Part shown: piece after piece, positions 23,718 to 31,919 of the stretch
How positions within the stretch are numbered: position 1 is the stretch's first letter
How the letters are laid out: each line of letters begins with the position of its first letter
From: Collinsella aerofaciens
GTDB lineage: Bacteria > Actinomycetota > Coriobacteriia > Coriobacteriales > Coriobacteriaceae
Reading direction: 5' to 3'
Assembly (NCBI RefSeq): GCF_005844325.1
Contig: NZ_SPFY01000024.1
Span: forward strand, 1-35,325
DNA length: 35,325 nucleotides
Notes under the pieces: model-generated
The model's input: the letters and a program-made list of their open reading frames with translations, nothing else
What the model was told of the DNA's origin: nothing
Database searches by the model: none
Translations under genes and position numbers: made by a program

Positions 23718-26018
23718 ATGTTCGCTGCCGCCATCTCGCTCGTCGGTCTTGCGGCGACCGTCTACCTTGTCTTGCGCGAGGCCAAGGCCATTTGCGCTCA
23801 GTCGGGCACCGTTGCCAAAAGCGCTCTTGGGTGGAGCGTCGCCTTCGGCCTGTTCCAGCTCTTTTTGACCATTTGGGGCGCCATTGGCCTCGTCGCCCAA
23901 AACGAGCCGCTCGCCTTTGTGATGCTCATCCTGACCAACGCCATCCTCACCGGCTGCGCTTGGGCCAGCATCGCACGCGACCGCATCGCCCCGCGCGTCT
24001 TTGCGTTCGCCAAGCCCGACGCCCCCGCCCCCATCGGCAAGCTCGCCCGCCTGCGCGGCGCCTTTGTGGGCAAACCACTCGTCGCCGCCGTCCTGTGCCT
24101 GCTGCTCGCCGGCGTCTTTGCGCTGCTGGGCATGGAGGTCTCGTCCAACCACGACTTTACCTGGGTCTACCCCCTGTGCATCCTGCTCGAGTGGGCCATC
24201 ATCACCGTGCTCATGGTCGGCCTGTTCTTCCTGTTCCAGCGCCACGGCGTAGCTCCCGCGGTCCTGGCCTTTGCCCTCTTTGTCCTGGGCATTGCCGAGT
24301 TCTTCGTCATCACGTTTAAATCCATGCCCATCCAGCCGGGCGACCTTTCGGCCATCTCCACCGCCGCCGCGGTCGCCGGCACCGGCTACACCTTCTCGAT
24401 CTCACTGTTCTGCGTGCTGTCCATGGGCTTTACCGCCATCGCCATGCTGCTGTGTGAGTACGCCGGCCTGGTGGCACCGCACCGTCAGAAGGGCGCCGCC
24501 AACGCCAAGCGCATGCTGCTCACCAACCTGCTCGTCGCCGTACTGTGCCTGGGCGGCGTGACCGCGCATGTCACGCTCATCGACTACTACAACACCCTCG
24601 GCATCACCGTCTACACCTGGCGCCCGCTCGAGAGCTACTGGCGCGAGGGCTACCTGCCCGCCTTTATTAGTGCAGCGCAGTCCATCAAGCCGCCCAAACC
24701 CGCCGACTACTCCGTCGACGATGCCAAGGCCACGCTCAAAAAGTACGCCAAGGCCTACGACAAGTCCGACGCGGCCAAGAGCGACGAGCGCGCCGCCGCA
24801 AAGGAGCAGTTCGATAGCGAGAAGCCCACGGTCATCGCCATCATGAACGAGACGTTCTCCGACCTGTCGATCTACCAGAACATGCGCGCCGGCTACGAGG
24901 GCCCGCAGTACTTTAAGAGCCTGTCTAACTGCCTCAGCCGCGGCAAGCTCTACGTGAGCGCCTACGGCGGCGGTACCGCCAATACCGAGTTTGAGTTTAT
25001 GACCGGCAACTCTATGGCCAACCTGGGCTCGGGCGTGTACCCCTACACCATCTACAACATGGAAACGACCGGTAATCTGGCAGAGCAGTTCAAATCGCTC
25101 GGCTATTCCACCACGGCCATGCACCCCAACCACGCGACCAACTGGAACCGCGAGAACGTCTACAAGGACTTTGGCTTTGACCAGTTCCTGTCTATCAACG
25201 ATTTCCAGGGAGCCGACACCCTGCGCGGCATGGTGACCGACCAGGCTACCTACGACAAGATTCTTGAGCTGCTCGACCAGAACGCCGATCCGCAGTTTAT
25301 CTTCGACGTGACCATGCAGAACCACTCGGGCTACGATACGGGCCTGCTGCCGGTCGACAAGCAGATGCACCTGAACATCGACACGACCGACCTGGACGCC
25401 AAGACCGTCGAGGACGGCACGCTATCCGATGTCGACGAGTATGTCTCGTGCATCGAGCAGTCCGACCAGGCGCTGCGCTACTTCCTCAACGCCTTGAGCA
25501 AGCTCGACCGCAAGGTGGTCGTGGTGTTCTGGGGCGACCACCAGCCGTTCTTCCCGTCCAAGTTCAATGACAAGTGGTTTACCGGCGAGGACGACGCTAC
25601 GCATCAGGAGCGTCTGTGGCAGACCGACTACATCATCTGGGCCAACTACGACGTTGCCGGCTGCGACCAGACGAGCGAGGTCGACGACCTGTCCACCAAC
25701 TACCTGTCCACGCAGCTTATGCAGCTGATCGGCGCACCGCTGACCGACTACCAGAAAGCGCACATGACGCTACGCGAGTCGCTGCCCGCCATCAACTCGG
25801 TCGGCTACGAGGACGCCAGCCTGCGCTGGGCGCTCTCCTCCAACGTCACCGGTGACGATGCCGCCGCCGCAGCCGCCACCAAGGCGCGCGAAGATTACGC
25901 CAAGATGCAGTACTACGAGATGTTCCGCGACGGCAAGAACGTGTACACCGAGCACTTCCAGACCGAGGCTAACGAGACCGACCCCAACCTGGCACCGGGT
26001 ACGACCAAGATCAAGTAG
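23718..26018 (+). CDS. LtaS-like phosphoglycerol transferase (sulfatase fold)
   Basis: A 766-residue membrane enzyme of the lipoteichoic acid synthase/sulfatase family. The start ATG 23718 has GAGGAG 7 nt upstream. Residues 1-~290 hold several membrane helices, then comes an outward-facing sulfatase domain. The catalytic Thr is in MNETFSDLS (near residue 378); metal ligands are expected in FDVTMQNHSGYD and in VVVFWGDHQPF (near 604). Known LtaS enzymes transfer phosphoglycerol from phosphatidylglycerol to a growing polymer; here the acceptor may be a lipoteichoic acid or another cell-wall glycopolymer. The C-terminal ~80 residues after the domain are charged and Ala-rich. It stands alone, with a terminator at 26095. 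Confidence 0.92.
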   Translation: MFAAAISLVGLAATVYLVLREAKAICAQSGTVAKSALGWSVAFGLFQLFLTIWGAIGLVAQNEPLAFVMLILTNAILTGCAWASIARDRIAPRVFAFAKPDAPAPIGKLARLRGAFVGKPLVAAVLCLLLAGVFALLGMEVSSNHDFTWVYPLCILLEWAIITVLMVGLFFLFQRHGVAPAVLAFALFVLGIAEFFVITFKSMPIQPGDLSAISTAAAVAGTGYTFSISLFCVLSMGFTAIAMLLCEYAGLVAPHRQKGAANAKRMLLTNLLVAVLCLGGVTAHVTLIDYYNTLGITVYTWRPLESYWREGYLPAFISAAQSIKPPKPADYSVDDAKATLKKYAKAYDKSDAAKSDERAAAKEQFDSEKPTVIAIMNETFSDLSIYQNMRAGYEGPQYFKSLSNCLSRGKLYVSAYGGGTANTEFEFMTGNSMANLGSGVYPYTIYNMETTGNLAEQFKSLGYSTTAMHPNHATNWNRENVYKDFGFDQFLSINDFQGADTLRGMVTDQATYDKILELLDQNADPQFIFDVTMQNHSGYDTGLLPVDKQMHLNIDTTDLDAKTVEDGTLSDVDEYVSCIEQSDQALRYFLNALSKLDRKVVVVFWGDHQPFFPSKFNDKWFTGEDDATHQERLWQTDYIIWANYDVAGCDQTSEVDDLSTNYLSTQLMQLIGAPLTDYQKAHMTLRESLPAINSVGYEDASLRWALSSNVTGDDAAAAAATKAREDYAKMQYYEMFRDGKNVYTEHFQTEANETDPNLAPGTTKIK

Positions 26019-26094
26019 CGAGCCTGTATCCCGGTTCGTCTGCCCGGACGGCGCGGAACGTAAGGTTCCCTGCTCGGACAGTCCTGCGCAAGAC

Positions 26095-26120
26095 GAAGGC
26101 CACATTAAGTGGCCTTCTTT
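26095..26120 (+). terminator. Intrinsic terminator of the LtaS-like gene
   Basis: GAAGGCCAC (26095-26103) pairs with GTGGCCTTC (26109-26117) around ATTAA, followed by TTTG. It lies 76 nt after the stop codon. Confidence 0.85.
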
Positions 26121-26222
26121 GCGTGCGGAACTCGCGATGAACCTTATATGCCTCCGCCTGGACAGACGCCCTGTTGTTGGAGCGCGGCTTGTCATGGGGG
26201 TATCCGCAACATATATAAGTTG

Positions 26223-26246
26223 AAGGCCACGTCTTGTGGCCTTTTT
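26223..26246 (+). terminator. Second terminator-like hairpin
   Basis: AAGGCCAC (26223-26230) pairs with GTGGCCTT (26236-26243) and is followed by a run of Ts. It nearly repeats the hairpin at 26095, so a duplication is likely. With no gene between them, it may be a back-up terminator or the end of an unannotated short transcript (26121-26222 holds no convincing ORF). Confidence 0.75.
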
Positions 26247-26253
26247 TGCATCC

Positions 26254-26457
26254 GGAAACCGTGTCCCAGAATTCACGTCCGGAGTGGGATGCAGTTTCCG
26301 CTTACGGCCCCGTTGGGAAACTGCATCCCACTCCGATTGCAAATTCCGGGTCGCATTTTCCACCAGAGCCCTCAACCGGAAACCGCATCCCATTCCAAAG
26401 GCAAATTCCGGGACACACTTTCCGAAACCCCATCCATCCGGAAAGCCCGTCCCACTC
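26254..26457. repeat. Seven-copy alternating GGAAA..TCCCA motif array
   Basis: A motif close to GGAAANNGNRTCCCA occurs at 26254-26268 (+), 26281-26299 (-), 26316-26334 (+), 26339-26361 (-), 26378-26396 (+), 26401-26423 (-) and 26440-26457 (+). Orientation alternates strictly. Copies 2 and 3 form a perfect 19-bp inverted repeat (GGAGTGGGATGCAGTTTCC and its complement). Copies 4 and 6 share GCAAATTCCGGG; copies 3, 5 and 7 share TCCCAYTC or similar. No coding frame explains it. Confidence 0.8.
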
Positions 26458-26572
26458 TGAATACATCCAGCGAACGCATGCGAGTGTGTCGTCCAGGACG
26501 GTCTCGTCATCGGGGTAATGGAAAATGTCACCCCAAACGCCTGCCACGGTTGCGCCTACAAGTGTCAAGAAA

Positions 26573-26597
26573 AAAGCCTCGAGAACTTCGAGGCTTT
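26573..26597 (-). terminator. Intrinsic terminator of the flavodoxin-like gene
   Basis: A 10-bp stem, AAAGCCTCGA (26573-26582) and TCGAGGCTTT (26588-26597), with a run of Ts on the minus-strand side. It lies 40 nt downstream of the stop codon. Confidence 0.88.
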
Positions 26598-26639
26598 CAC
26601 ATTTGTATTGTTTTGCACGAAGGATCGCGGACGGCGAAG

Positions 26640-27191
26640 CTACTCGCCCAGCACGGCCTTCTTGGCGGCTGCGGCCATGTTGTCCAGGTCCTCCTTGGTA
26701 GGATGGTCCTTTGCGGCAACCCAGTTGTCGAGCAGCATCTTAAATCGGGCGTTGTCGGGATCTTGCTCGAGCATGGCCTCGTAGCGCTGCTTGACCGCAG
26801 GGCCCATCTTGCCCTGACACATCGCCCAGCCCGCAAGCTCGGCATCTCCAGCCAAATTGGAGGTCACGCGGTCGATAATCTGCTGGTAATAGCTCTGATC
26901 GGCCCCAAAGCCGCAGGTGCCAAACAGGAAGACGCGCTTGCCGTGCAAAGCGGAGAGCAACGCCGCGACCGAAGGCGTGCACGCGCCCTTGTCGCACCAA
27001 AAACCGACGAGCACCGTGTCGGCCGCGCAGGCGCCCTGCGCCTCGAGCGCAACCTGATCTGCATCCGCATCGTCGCTCAACGCCGCGGCATGGACAAACT
27101 CAACACCCGCAGCCTGCAGAGTGCGCTTGATCGCACCCGAAACCATCCTGGTATTACCGCTCTTGCTGTTAACCACCAAAGAGCACGTCAT
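26640..27191 (-). CDS. Flavodoxin-fold protein
   Basis: A 183-residue flavodoxin-like protein, predicted to bind FMN and carry electrons or act as a small oxidoreductase. The phosphate-binding loop is NSKSGNTRM near residue 10. The block VGFWCDKGACTPS near 65, followed by KRVFLFGTCGFG, is typical of a group of anaerobe flavodoxins that, from memory, includes BilS of bilirubin reduction; no BilR-like gene is in this window, so I do not assign that function. The C-terminal ~50 residues are a helical extension (RYEAMLEQDPDNARFKMLLD) not found in short flavodoxins. ATG 27191 or the GTG two codons earlier (27197) may be the start; GAGG lies upstream. Confidence 0.85.
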   Translation of the reverse strand: MTCSLVVNSKSGNTRMVSGAIKRTLQAAGVEFVHAAALSDDADADQVALEAQGACAADTVLVGFWCDKGACTPSVAALLSALHGKRVFLFGTCGFGADQSYYQQIIDRVTSNLAGDAELAGWAMCQGKMGPAVKQRYEAMLEQDPDNARFKMLLDNWVAAKDHPTKEDLDNMAAAAKKAVLGE

Positions 27192-27250
27192 AGTCACGTT
27201 GCCTCGTATCCCCCAAAACTAAAGCCACTAATGCAATTTATTAGATGACT

Positions 27251-27278
27251 ATCTTAGTACTAACGTGACAGATGTAAA
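27251..27278 (-). promoter_or_regulatory. Possible promoter of the flavodoxin-like gene
   Basis: On the minus strand TTTACA (27278-27273) is separated by 16 bp from TAAGAT (27256-27251), about 60 nt before the start codon. The match is fair, and the surrounding DNA is AT-rich. Confidence 0.45.
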
Positions 27279-27318
27279 CCACCGTCTGTCGATTGATTAA
27301 TTTGCCCCACGGGCTTGC

Positions 27319-29178
27319 TTACTGGGCAAACTGGCTGCGGTAGAGTTCGGCGTAGAAGCCGCCTGCCGCTAGCAGCTCGTCGTGCGTGCCGCGCTCGATA
27401 ATCTGGCCGTCGCGCATGACCAGAATGCAGTCGGCGTTGCGAATCGTGCTCAGGCGATGCGCCACGACAAAGCTCGTACGGCCGGCCATGAGCTCGTCGA
27501 ATGCCGCCTGCACCTGCAGCTCGGTACGCGTATCGATGCTCGACGTTGCCTCGTCCAGCAGCAGAATCGCCGGATCGGTGAGCATAACGCGCGCAATGCA
27601 CAGCAGCTGTTTTTGACCCTGGCTAAACGTGCCGCCGTCCTCGCCGATGACCGTATCGTAGCCGCCTGGCAGCTGCACGATAAACTTGTGCGCATGCGCG
27701 CGCTTGGCAGCTTCGATAACCTGCTCGCGCGTGGCGTCGGGACAGCCGTAGGCGATGTTTTCCGCCACCGTGCCCTCGAACAGCCACGTATCCTGCAACA
27801 CCATGCCAAAGGCATGGCGCAGGCTTGCGCGCGTGTAGTCACGCGAAGACCTGCCATCAACCGTGATGTGGCCGGCATCGATATCGTAAAAGCGCAGCAG
27901 CAGGTTGATGAGCGTCGTCTTTCCGCAGCCCGTGGGGCCAACAAGGGCAAAGCGCATGCCGGGCTTGGCCTCGATGCAGATGTCCTGCAGCAGCTTGCGG
28001 TCGGACACGTAGCTAAAGTCCACATGCTCAAAGGCGACCTCGCCCTGCGGGGCAGCAAGTTCCACGGCATCCGCCGCATCGGGCTCCTGCTCGCGGGCAT
28101 CGAGCAGCGCAAACATGCGGCGCGCCGAGGCATACGCCGTCTGGATCTGCGTAATGACGTTGGTGACCTCGTTGAACGGCTTGGTGTACTGGTTGGCATA
28201 GGACAGGAAGATCTGCACGCCGCCCACCGTAAGCGCCGCGGGCACGCCCGTGATCACGCCCACGCAGCCGATCACAGCGACCACGGCATAGATGATGTTA
28301 TTGATAAAGCGCGTGCCGGGGTTGGAGAGCGAACCCATAAACTGTGCGCGCTCGCCCGCGGTGTAAAGCTCGGCATTGAGGGCATCGAAGCGCTGCTGGG
28401 CGTTGGGACCGTAGGCAAAGGCGTCGACAAGCTTTTGCTCGCCTACGTACTCCTCGATATGACCACCGAGCTGCCCTTGAATACGCTGCTGTGCCGTAAA
28501 GCTTTTGTTGGAGAGCTTGGCAATAGCACCGGCTGCAAAAATGGAAAGCGGCGTGACGAGCACCACCACGAGCGTCATGGTCAGGTTGATGGAAAGCATA
28601 AACGCGAGCGTGCCCACGATGGTAATAACACCGGTAAAGAGTTGCGTGAAGCCCTGCAGCAGGCCGTCACCCACCTGGTCGACATCGTTGACCACGCGGC
28701 TCATGAGGTCGCCGTGAGCATGGCTGTCGATAAAGCTGAGCGGCATGCGGCTGAGCTTGTCGCTCGCCTCCACGCGCATGTCGCGCACCGTTTCGTAGGA
28801 CAGGCGGTTGACGCAGTAGCCCTGCAGCCACTGGAAGGCCGCGGCTCCCACCACGACGAGCGCGAGTTTGGTGACAAGCGGCAGCAGCGCGTCGAAGTCC
28901 ACCTGCCCGACGGCAACGATCAGGTCGATGCCCTCGCCGATGAGAATGGGCGTGTAGAGCTGCAGAATCACGGAGATGGCGGCACTCACAAACGACGCAA
29001 CAAACGAAATGCGATGCGGACGAACGTAGCCCATCAGACGGCGAGTCACCGCACCCACGGGATAGCGCTCGGGGTCGCCGGGCTGGCGCGGACCGTCGCC
29101 CAGGTCGTTGAGGTTATCGTTACCGGACACGTTGGCCGTCATCGTGGCGACCGAACCGGAGGAAGTGTACGGATTCAT
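27319..29178 (-). CDS. ABC exporter subunit, catalytic ATPase site (second pair)
   Basis: A 619-residue half-transporter with a ~45-residue cytoplasmic N-terminal extension, six membrane helices and a nucleotide-binding domain. Walker A GPTGCGKTT, Walker B with catalytic Glu (ILLLDEATSS) and H-loop His (VAHRLSTI) are intact, while the signature is FSQGQ instead of LSGGQ. It follows the gene at 29179 with no gap: that gene's TAA is directly next to this ATG, and AAGGAGG lies within the end of that gene. The pair repeats the plan of the exporter at 791-4517. It is probably another multidrug or lipid exporter. No regulator gene is adjacent. Confidence 0.93.
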   Translation of the reverse strand: MNPYTSSGSVATMTANVSGNDNLNDLGDGPRQPGDPERYPVGAVTRRLMGYVRPHRISFVASFVSAAISVILQLYTPILIGEGIDLIVAVGQVDFDALLPLVTKLALVVVGAAAFQWLQGYCVNRLSYETVRDMRVEASDKLSRMPLSFIDSHAHGDLMSRVVNDVDQVGDGLLQGFTQLFTGVITIVGTLAFMLSINLTMTLVVVLVTPLSIFAAGAIAKLSNKSFTAQQRIQGQLGGHIEEYVGEQKLVDAFAYGPNAQQRFDALNAELYTAGERAQFMGSLSNPGTRFINNIIYAVVAVIGCVGVITGVPAALTVGGVQIFLSYANQYTKPFNEVTNVITQIQTAYASARRMFALLDAREQEPDAADAVELAAPQGEVAFEHVDFSYVSDRKLLQDICIEAKPGMRFALVGPTGCGKTTLINLLLRFYDIDAGHITVDGRSSRDYTRASLRHAFGMVLQDTWLFEGTVAENIAYGCPDATREQVIEAAKRAHAHKFIVQLPGGYDTVIGEDGGTFSQGQKQLLCIARVMLTDPAILLLDEATSSIDTRTELQVQAAFDELMAGRTSFVVAHRLSTIRNADCILVMRDGQIIERGTHDELLAAGGFYAELYRSQFAQ

Positions 29179-31059
29179 TTAGCAGCCCTCCTTTGCGCAA
29201 ATGGATGCCGGGGCAGTCGGGGCGGACGCGGGGCTTAGGGTGGACGCGGGCGCCGGAGTGGGCGCGGGCGCTGTGCTCCCCCGCTGGCCCTCAAGCTCCT
29301 CGCGGCGCAGCTGCGACTGGCAAATCTCGCGATAGAGCCGACAGGTCGCATAGAGCTCGTCATGTGTGCCCAGGCCGGCAACCGAGCCGTGGTCGAGCAC
29401 GCAGATCACGTCGGCATCGCGCACGGTCGAAACGCGCTGGCTCACAATCACCGTGGTCAGCGGCAGCCCGCCCTTGGCGGCACCGCGCATGCTGCGCTCG
29501 CGAATGGCATGGCGAAGCGCCGCGTCGGTCTTAAAGTCGAGCGCCGACGCGGAGTCATCCATGATCAATATCTGAGGCGAACCAACCAAGGCACGCGCGA
29601 TAGTCAGGCGCTGACGCTGGCCACCGCTAAAGTTCTTGCCGCCCGCCTCGACCGGGGCGTCTAAGCCCTGCGGCTTGTTGCGCACGAACTCGCTGGCCTG
29701 CGCCATGTCGAGTGCCACCCAGAGCTCCTCGTCGGTCGCAGCTTCATCGCGCCAGGTCAGGTTGCTGCGGATGGAGCCGCTCACCAGCGATGCGCGCTGC
29801 GGAACGGTCGCGACCACACGGCGCAGCTGGTCGAGCGGCCAGGTGCGCACGTCGACGCCCATCACGCTCACGCTGCCGGTGCTCGCATCGTACAGGCGCG
29901 GGATGAGCGAGACGAGCGTGGACTTGCCGCTACCCGTACCGCCGATAATGCCGAGCGTCTTGCCCAGCGGGAGTTCCAGCGTCACATCGTTGACAGCATT
30001 GGCCGCGCCAGCGCCAAACGAGAAGCTCGCATGGCTCAAGCTCAGCGCGGGAACTGAAGCGACATTGCCCGGCTTGGGCAGCGCGACCGGCTGGTTGCCC
30101 TCGTCAGCGATGCCCGGCACGCAATTGAGCACCTCGTTGATACGCGACGCGCTGGCGCTCGCCTTGGTAAAGACCACGACCAGGTTGGCGACGTACACGA
30201 TGGAGGTCAGGGTCTGCGTCATGTAGTTCACAAACGCCATGACCTGGCCCTGCGTAAGCTCGCCCACGCTGACCTGGATGCCGCCCACCCACAGGATGGC
30301 GCACACGCCCAGGTTCATCACCAAAAACGTGACGGGGTTGAGAATCGACGAGAGCTTGCCCACCGCGATGGCAGTATTGGCCTGGTCGTCGGCGGCCTGC
30401 GCAAAGCGCTCGCGCTCGTGATCTTCGCGCACGAAGGCGCGAACCACGCGGGCGCCCGAAAGGCCCTCGCGGCAGATAAGCGCGATGCGGTCGAGCTTTG
30501 CCTGCAGCTGCTTGTAGTACGGAATGCAGCGCGCCATGACAACCCAGAACACCAGGCCAATGGCGGGCGTGCAGATCAAAAAGATGATGCCGAGCTTAAG
30601 GTCGATGGCAAGGGCCGCGCACATGGAGCCCACCGCTAGAAAGGGCCAGCGGATGAGCATGCGCACGCCCAGCGCCACAGCGAGCTGGACCTGGTTAACG
30701 TCGTTGGTAATGCGCGTGATGAGCGACGGCGTGCCAAAGCGGTCGAGCTCGGCATAGCTCAGCTTGTTGATGTGCTGGTAGAGTGCGCCGCGAATGTCAG
30801 TACCCATGCCCTGCGAGGTGAGCGCCGCCATCTTCTGGCAAACAAGCGTAAACGAGATGCCGATTACAGCCATGGCGGCGAGCACCATGCCGTAGCGGAC
30901 GACGGCACTCACGTCGTGCGCACCGATACCTTTATCGATCATCTGGGCAATCACCAGCGGCGTCAGCAGGTCAAAGATCACTTCAATCAACTTGCACGCA
31001 GGGCCAATCACCATATACCGGCGAAACTTACCACCAAAACGCCTGAGCAGCTCAATCAT
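29179..31059 (-). CDS. ABC exporter subunit, degenerate ATPase site (second pair)
   Basis: A 626-residue half-transporter and first gene of its operon. Walker A is normal (GGTGSGKST) and the signature is SGGQ, but Walker B ends LIMDD (Asp for the catalytic Glu) and the switch motif is VSQRVSTV (Gln for His). These mark the degenerate-site partner of the downstream subunit. An unusual ~35-residue Ala/Pro/Ser-rich tail (with APAPTPAPAS) closes the protein and ends in ICAKEGC. GGGAGCG precedes ATG 31059. The substrate is unknown. Confidence 0.93.
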   Translation of the reverse strand: MIELLRRFGGKFRRYMVIGPACKLIEVIFDLLTPLVIAQMIDKGIGAHDVSAVVRYGMVLAAMAVIGISFTLVCQKMAALTSQGMGTDIRGALYQHINKLSYAELDRFGTPSLITRITNDVNQVQLAVALGVRMLIRWPFLAVGSMCAALAIDLKLGIIFLICTPAIGLVFWVVMARCIPYYKQLQAKLDRIALICREGLSGARVVRAFVREDHERERFAQAADDQANTAIAVGKLSSILNPVTFLVMNLGVCAILWVGGIQVSVGELTQGQVMAFVNYMTQTLTSIVYVANLVVVFTKASASASRINEVLNCVPGIADEGNQPVALPKPGNVASVPALSLSHASFSFGAGAANAVNDVTLELPLGKTLGIIGGTGSGKSTLVSLIPRLYDASTGSVSVMGVDVRTWPLDQLRRVVATVPQRASLVSGSIRSNLTWRDEAATDEELWVALDMAQASEFVRNKPQGLDAPVEAGGKNFSGGQRQRLTIARALVGSPQILIMDDSASALDFKTDAALRHAIRERSMRGAAKGGLPLTTVIVSQRVSTVRDADVICVLDHGSVAGLGTHDELYATCRLYREICQSQLRREELEGQRGSTAPAPTPAPASTLSPASAPTAPASICAKEGC

Positions 31060-31072
31060 AAAAAGGCGCTCC

Positions 31073-31107
31073 CTATCATCATCTCAATTCAATCTGATTC
31101 ATGATAG
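31073..31107. promoter_or_regulatory. Possible operator/promoter of the second exporter operon
   Basis: CTATCAT (31073-31079) and ATGATAG (31101-31107) form an inverted repeat just before the start codon. On the minus strand a TACTAT -10-like box (31109-31104) overlaps the distal arm, with TTACGC 17 bp upstream. A repressor could bind here. The spacing is wide, so chance is possible. Confidence 0.35.
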
Positions 31108-31257
31108 TACGGAGAACCCTGGAGATGCGTAAGCAACTCGTTACAGATGTAAGGGCAACGGTCACTAGCGCCCAAGGCACGTAGCAGCCGATGTTTTGGC
31201 AACGCCAGCGAGCGGCATAACGCCGGGGATTCAATTATCAGATAAATGTGACCCTTC

Positions 31258-31394
31258 AGGCGGTTTTGGTCGGCTACCCGCGGGTGCCGGCAGGGCGCTT
31301 GGTAGTCGAGCGATCCCGCAGGCGAAGCCGAGGACCAGCGAGACACCAAGCGCCCTGCCGGCACTCGCGGGTAGCCGCGGCACCAAAAAACGCC
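31258..31394. repeat. Long inverted repeat downstream of the SRP RNA gene
   Basis: A near-perfect 33-bp inner stem (31271-31303 with 31347-31379; one mismatch) contains GGTGCCGGCAGGGCGCTTGG. The arms extend outward with small bulges (AGGCGGTTTTGGT against ACCAAAAAACGCCT), about 45 bp each. The ~43-nt loop contains GCGATCCCGCAGGCGAAGC. It lies just after the 3' end of the SRP RNA, and its T-run on the minus strand may help terminate that transcript. No ORF is credible. Confidence 0.75.
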
Positions 31395-31396
31395 TG

Positions 31397-31500
31397 CGCA
31401 CTCGATGGATTCGGATGCCCGACAGAGGCTCCTTATGGCTGCTTCCTTCCGGACCTGACCAGATTCGGAACATGTCGTCATCCGAACCCATCGAACGCGC
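31397..31500 (-). ncRNA. ffs: Signal recognition particle RNA, small bacterial type
   Basis: On the minus strand the conserved SRP domain IV is plain: GGTCAGGTCCGGAAGGAAGC followed by AGCCATAAGG. The two ends pair over ~20 bp (GCGCGTTCGATGGGTTCGGA at the 5' end with its partner at the 3' end), giving the single long hairpin of the ~100-nt 4.5S-like RNA. It binds Ffh for co-translational targeting of membrane proteins. The promoter at 31515 fits a start near 31505. Exact ends are set by pairing and are good to a few bases. It lies downstream of the tadA-type gene, as scr does in Bacillus. Confidence 0.95.
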
Positions 31501-31514
31501 TAGGCGCTCGATAT

Positions 31515-31543
31515 ATCTTACCCGCTCCCGCCCGATGGGGCAA
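31515..31543 (-). promoter_or_regulatory. Promoter of the SRP RNA gene
   Basis: On the minus strand TTGCCC (31543-31538), a 17-bp GC-rich spacer and TAAGAT (31520-31515). The start is expected near 31508, close to the paired 5' end of the RNA. Confidence 0.7.
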
Positions 31544-31552
31544 GGTAGCTAA

Positions 31553-31621
31553 TTTGGGACGGGGCTTTTTGACTACTTGGGCAATCAGATCGACAGGTAG
31601 TCAAATAAGCCCCGTCCCAAA
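31553..31621. repeat. 28-bp inverted repeat with GGGACGGGGC arms
   Basis: TTTGGGACGGGGCTTTTTGA (from 31553) and its inverse (ending at 31621) pair over about 28 bp with two or three mismatches; the loop is ~13 nt. It lies upstream of the SRP RNA promoter, and its right arm adjoins the CTATCTACTACGTTTA element. Confidence 0.75.
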
Positions 31622-31801
31622 AAGACTGGTCTGCTGCCGTGCCACAAAAGGGGCCTATCTACTACGTTTAGGCCGCAGGGGTCAACCATAGCCGGCTTTT
31701 TCGAAAATCGGCAAGCTTTCTACCTGCGGTTTTAATTTCACAAAATCCGGGATGGTCAAGGGCGCTCGGCTAAACGTAGTAGATGGCCGCATTTCATGGC
31801 G
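31611..31801 (-). repeat. CTATCTACTACGTTTA element, copy 2
   Basis: Terminal repeats CCTATCTACTACGTTTA (31654-31670) and inverse (31771-31785). Read on the minus strand it aligns along its length with the copy at 10507-10694: the ends, the core AAAACCGCAGGTAGA, GCTTGC, ATTTTC, ATGGT.GACCC and the flank GTGGCACGGC...GGGACGGG are kept, while bases between have diverged. No coding potential. It could be a MITE-like element or a structured RNA. Confidence 0.8.
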
Positions 31802-31852
31802 GACGGTCCGACCCAAGGCCCAAGGCGACCAGCCTCGGATAGCCATTCTCGA

Positions 31853-31919
31853 AGTTGCGGTGGAATAGTTCCTGTTTTTGCCGCCTGAGCCGCCAAACAG
31901 GAACTATTCCACCGCAACT
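31853..31919. repeat. AGTTGCGGTGGAATA palindrome, copy 2
   Basis: A perfect 25-bp inverted repeat (31853-31877 and 31895-31919), starting AGTTGCGGTGGAATAGTTCC, with a 17-nt loop that contains a small GGC/GCC stem. It shares the first 15 bases of its arms with 17641-17707. It lies 16 nt after the stop of the TadA-glycerate kinase gene and may act as its terminator. Confidence 0.8.

Noticed and set aside
26254-26457. CRISPR array
   Set aside because: The repeats alternate in orientation, their spacing is short and irregular (4-17 bp), and no cas gene is nearby.
26109-27248. A 379-codon plus-strand frame across the repeat array and antisense to the flavodoxin-like gene
   Set aside because: It crosses terminators and the alternating repeat, then runs antisense to a gene with a clear FMN-binding motif; no start signal.
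27382-29238. A 618-codon plus-strand frame across the ABC exporter gene
   Set aside because: It is antisense to a gene with intact Walker, signature and H-loop motifs; its product has no recognisable fold and no ribosome binding site.
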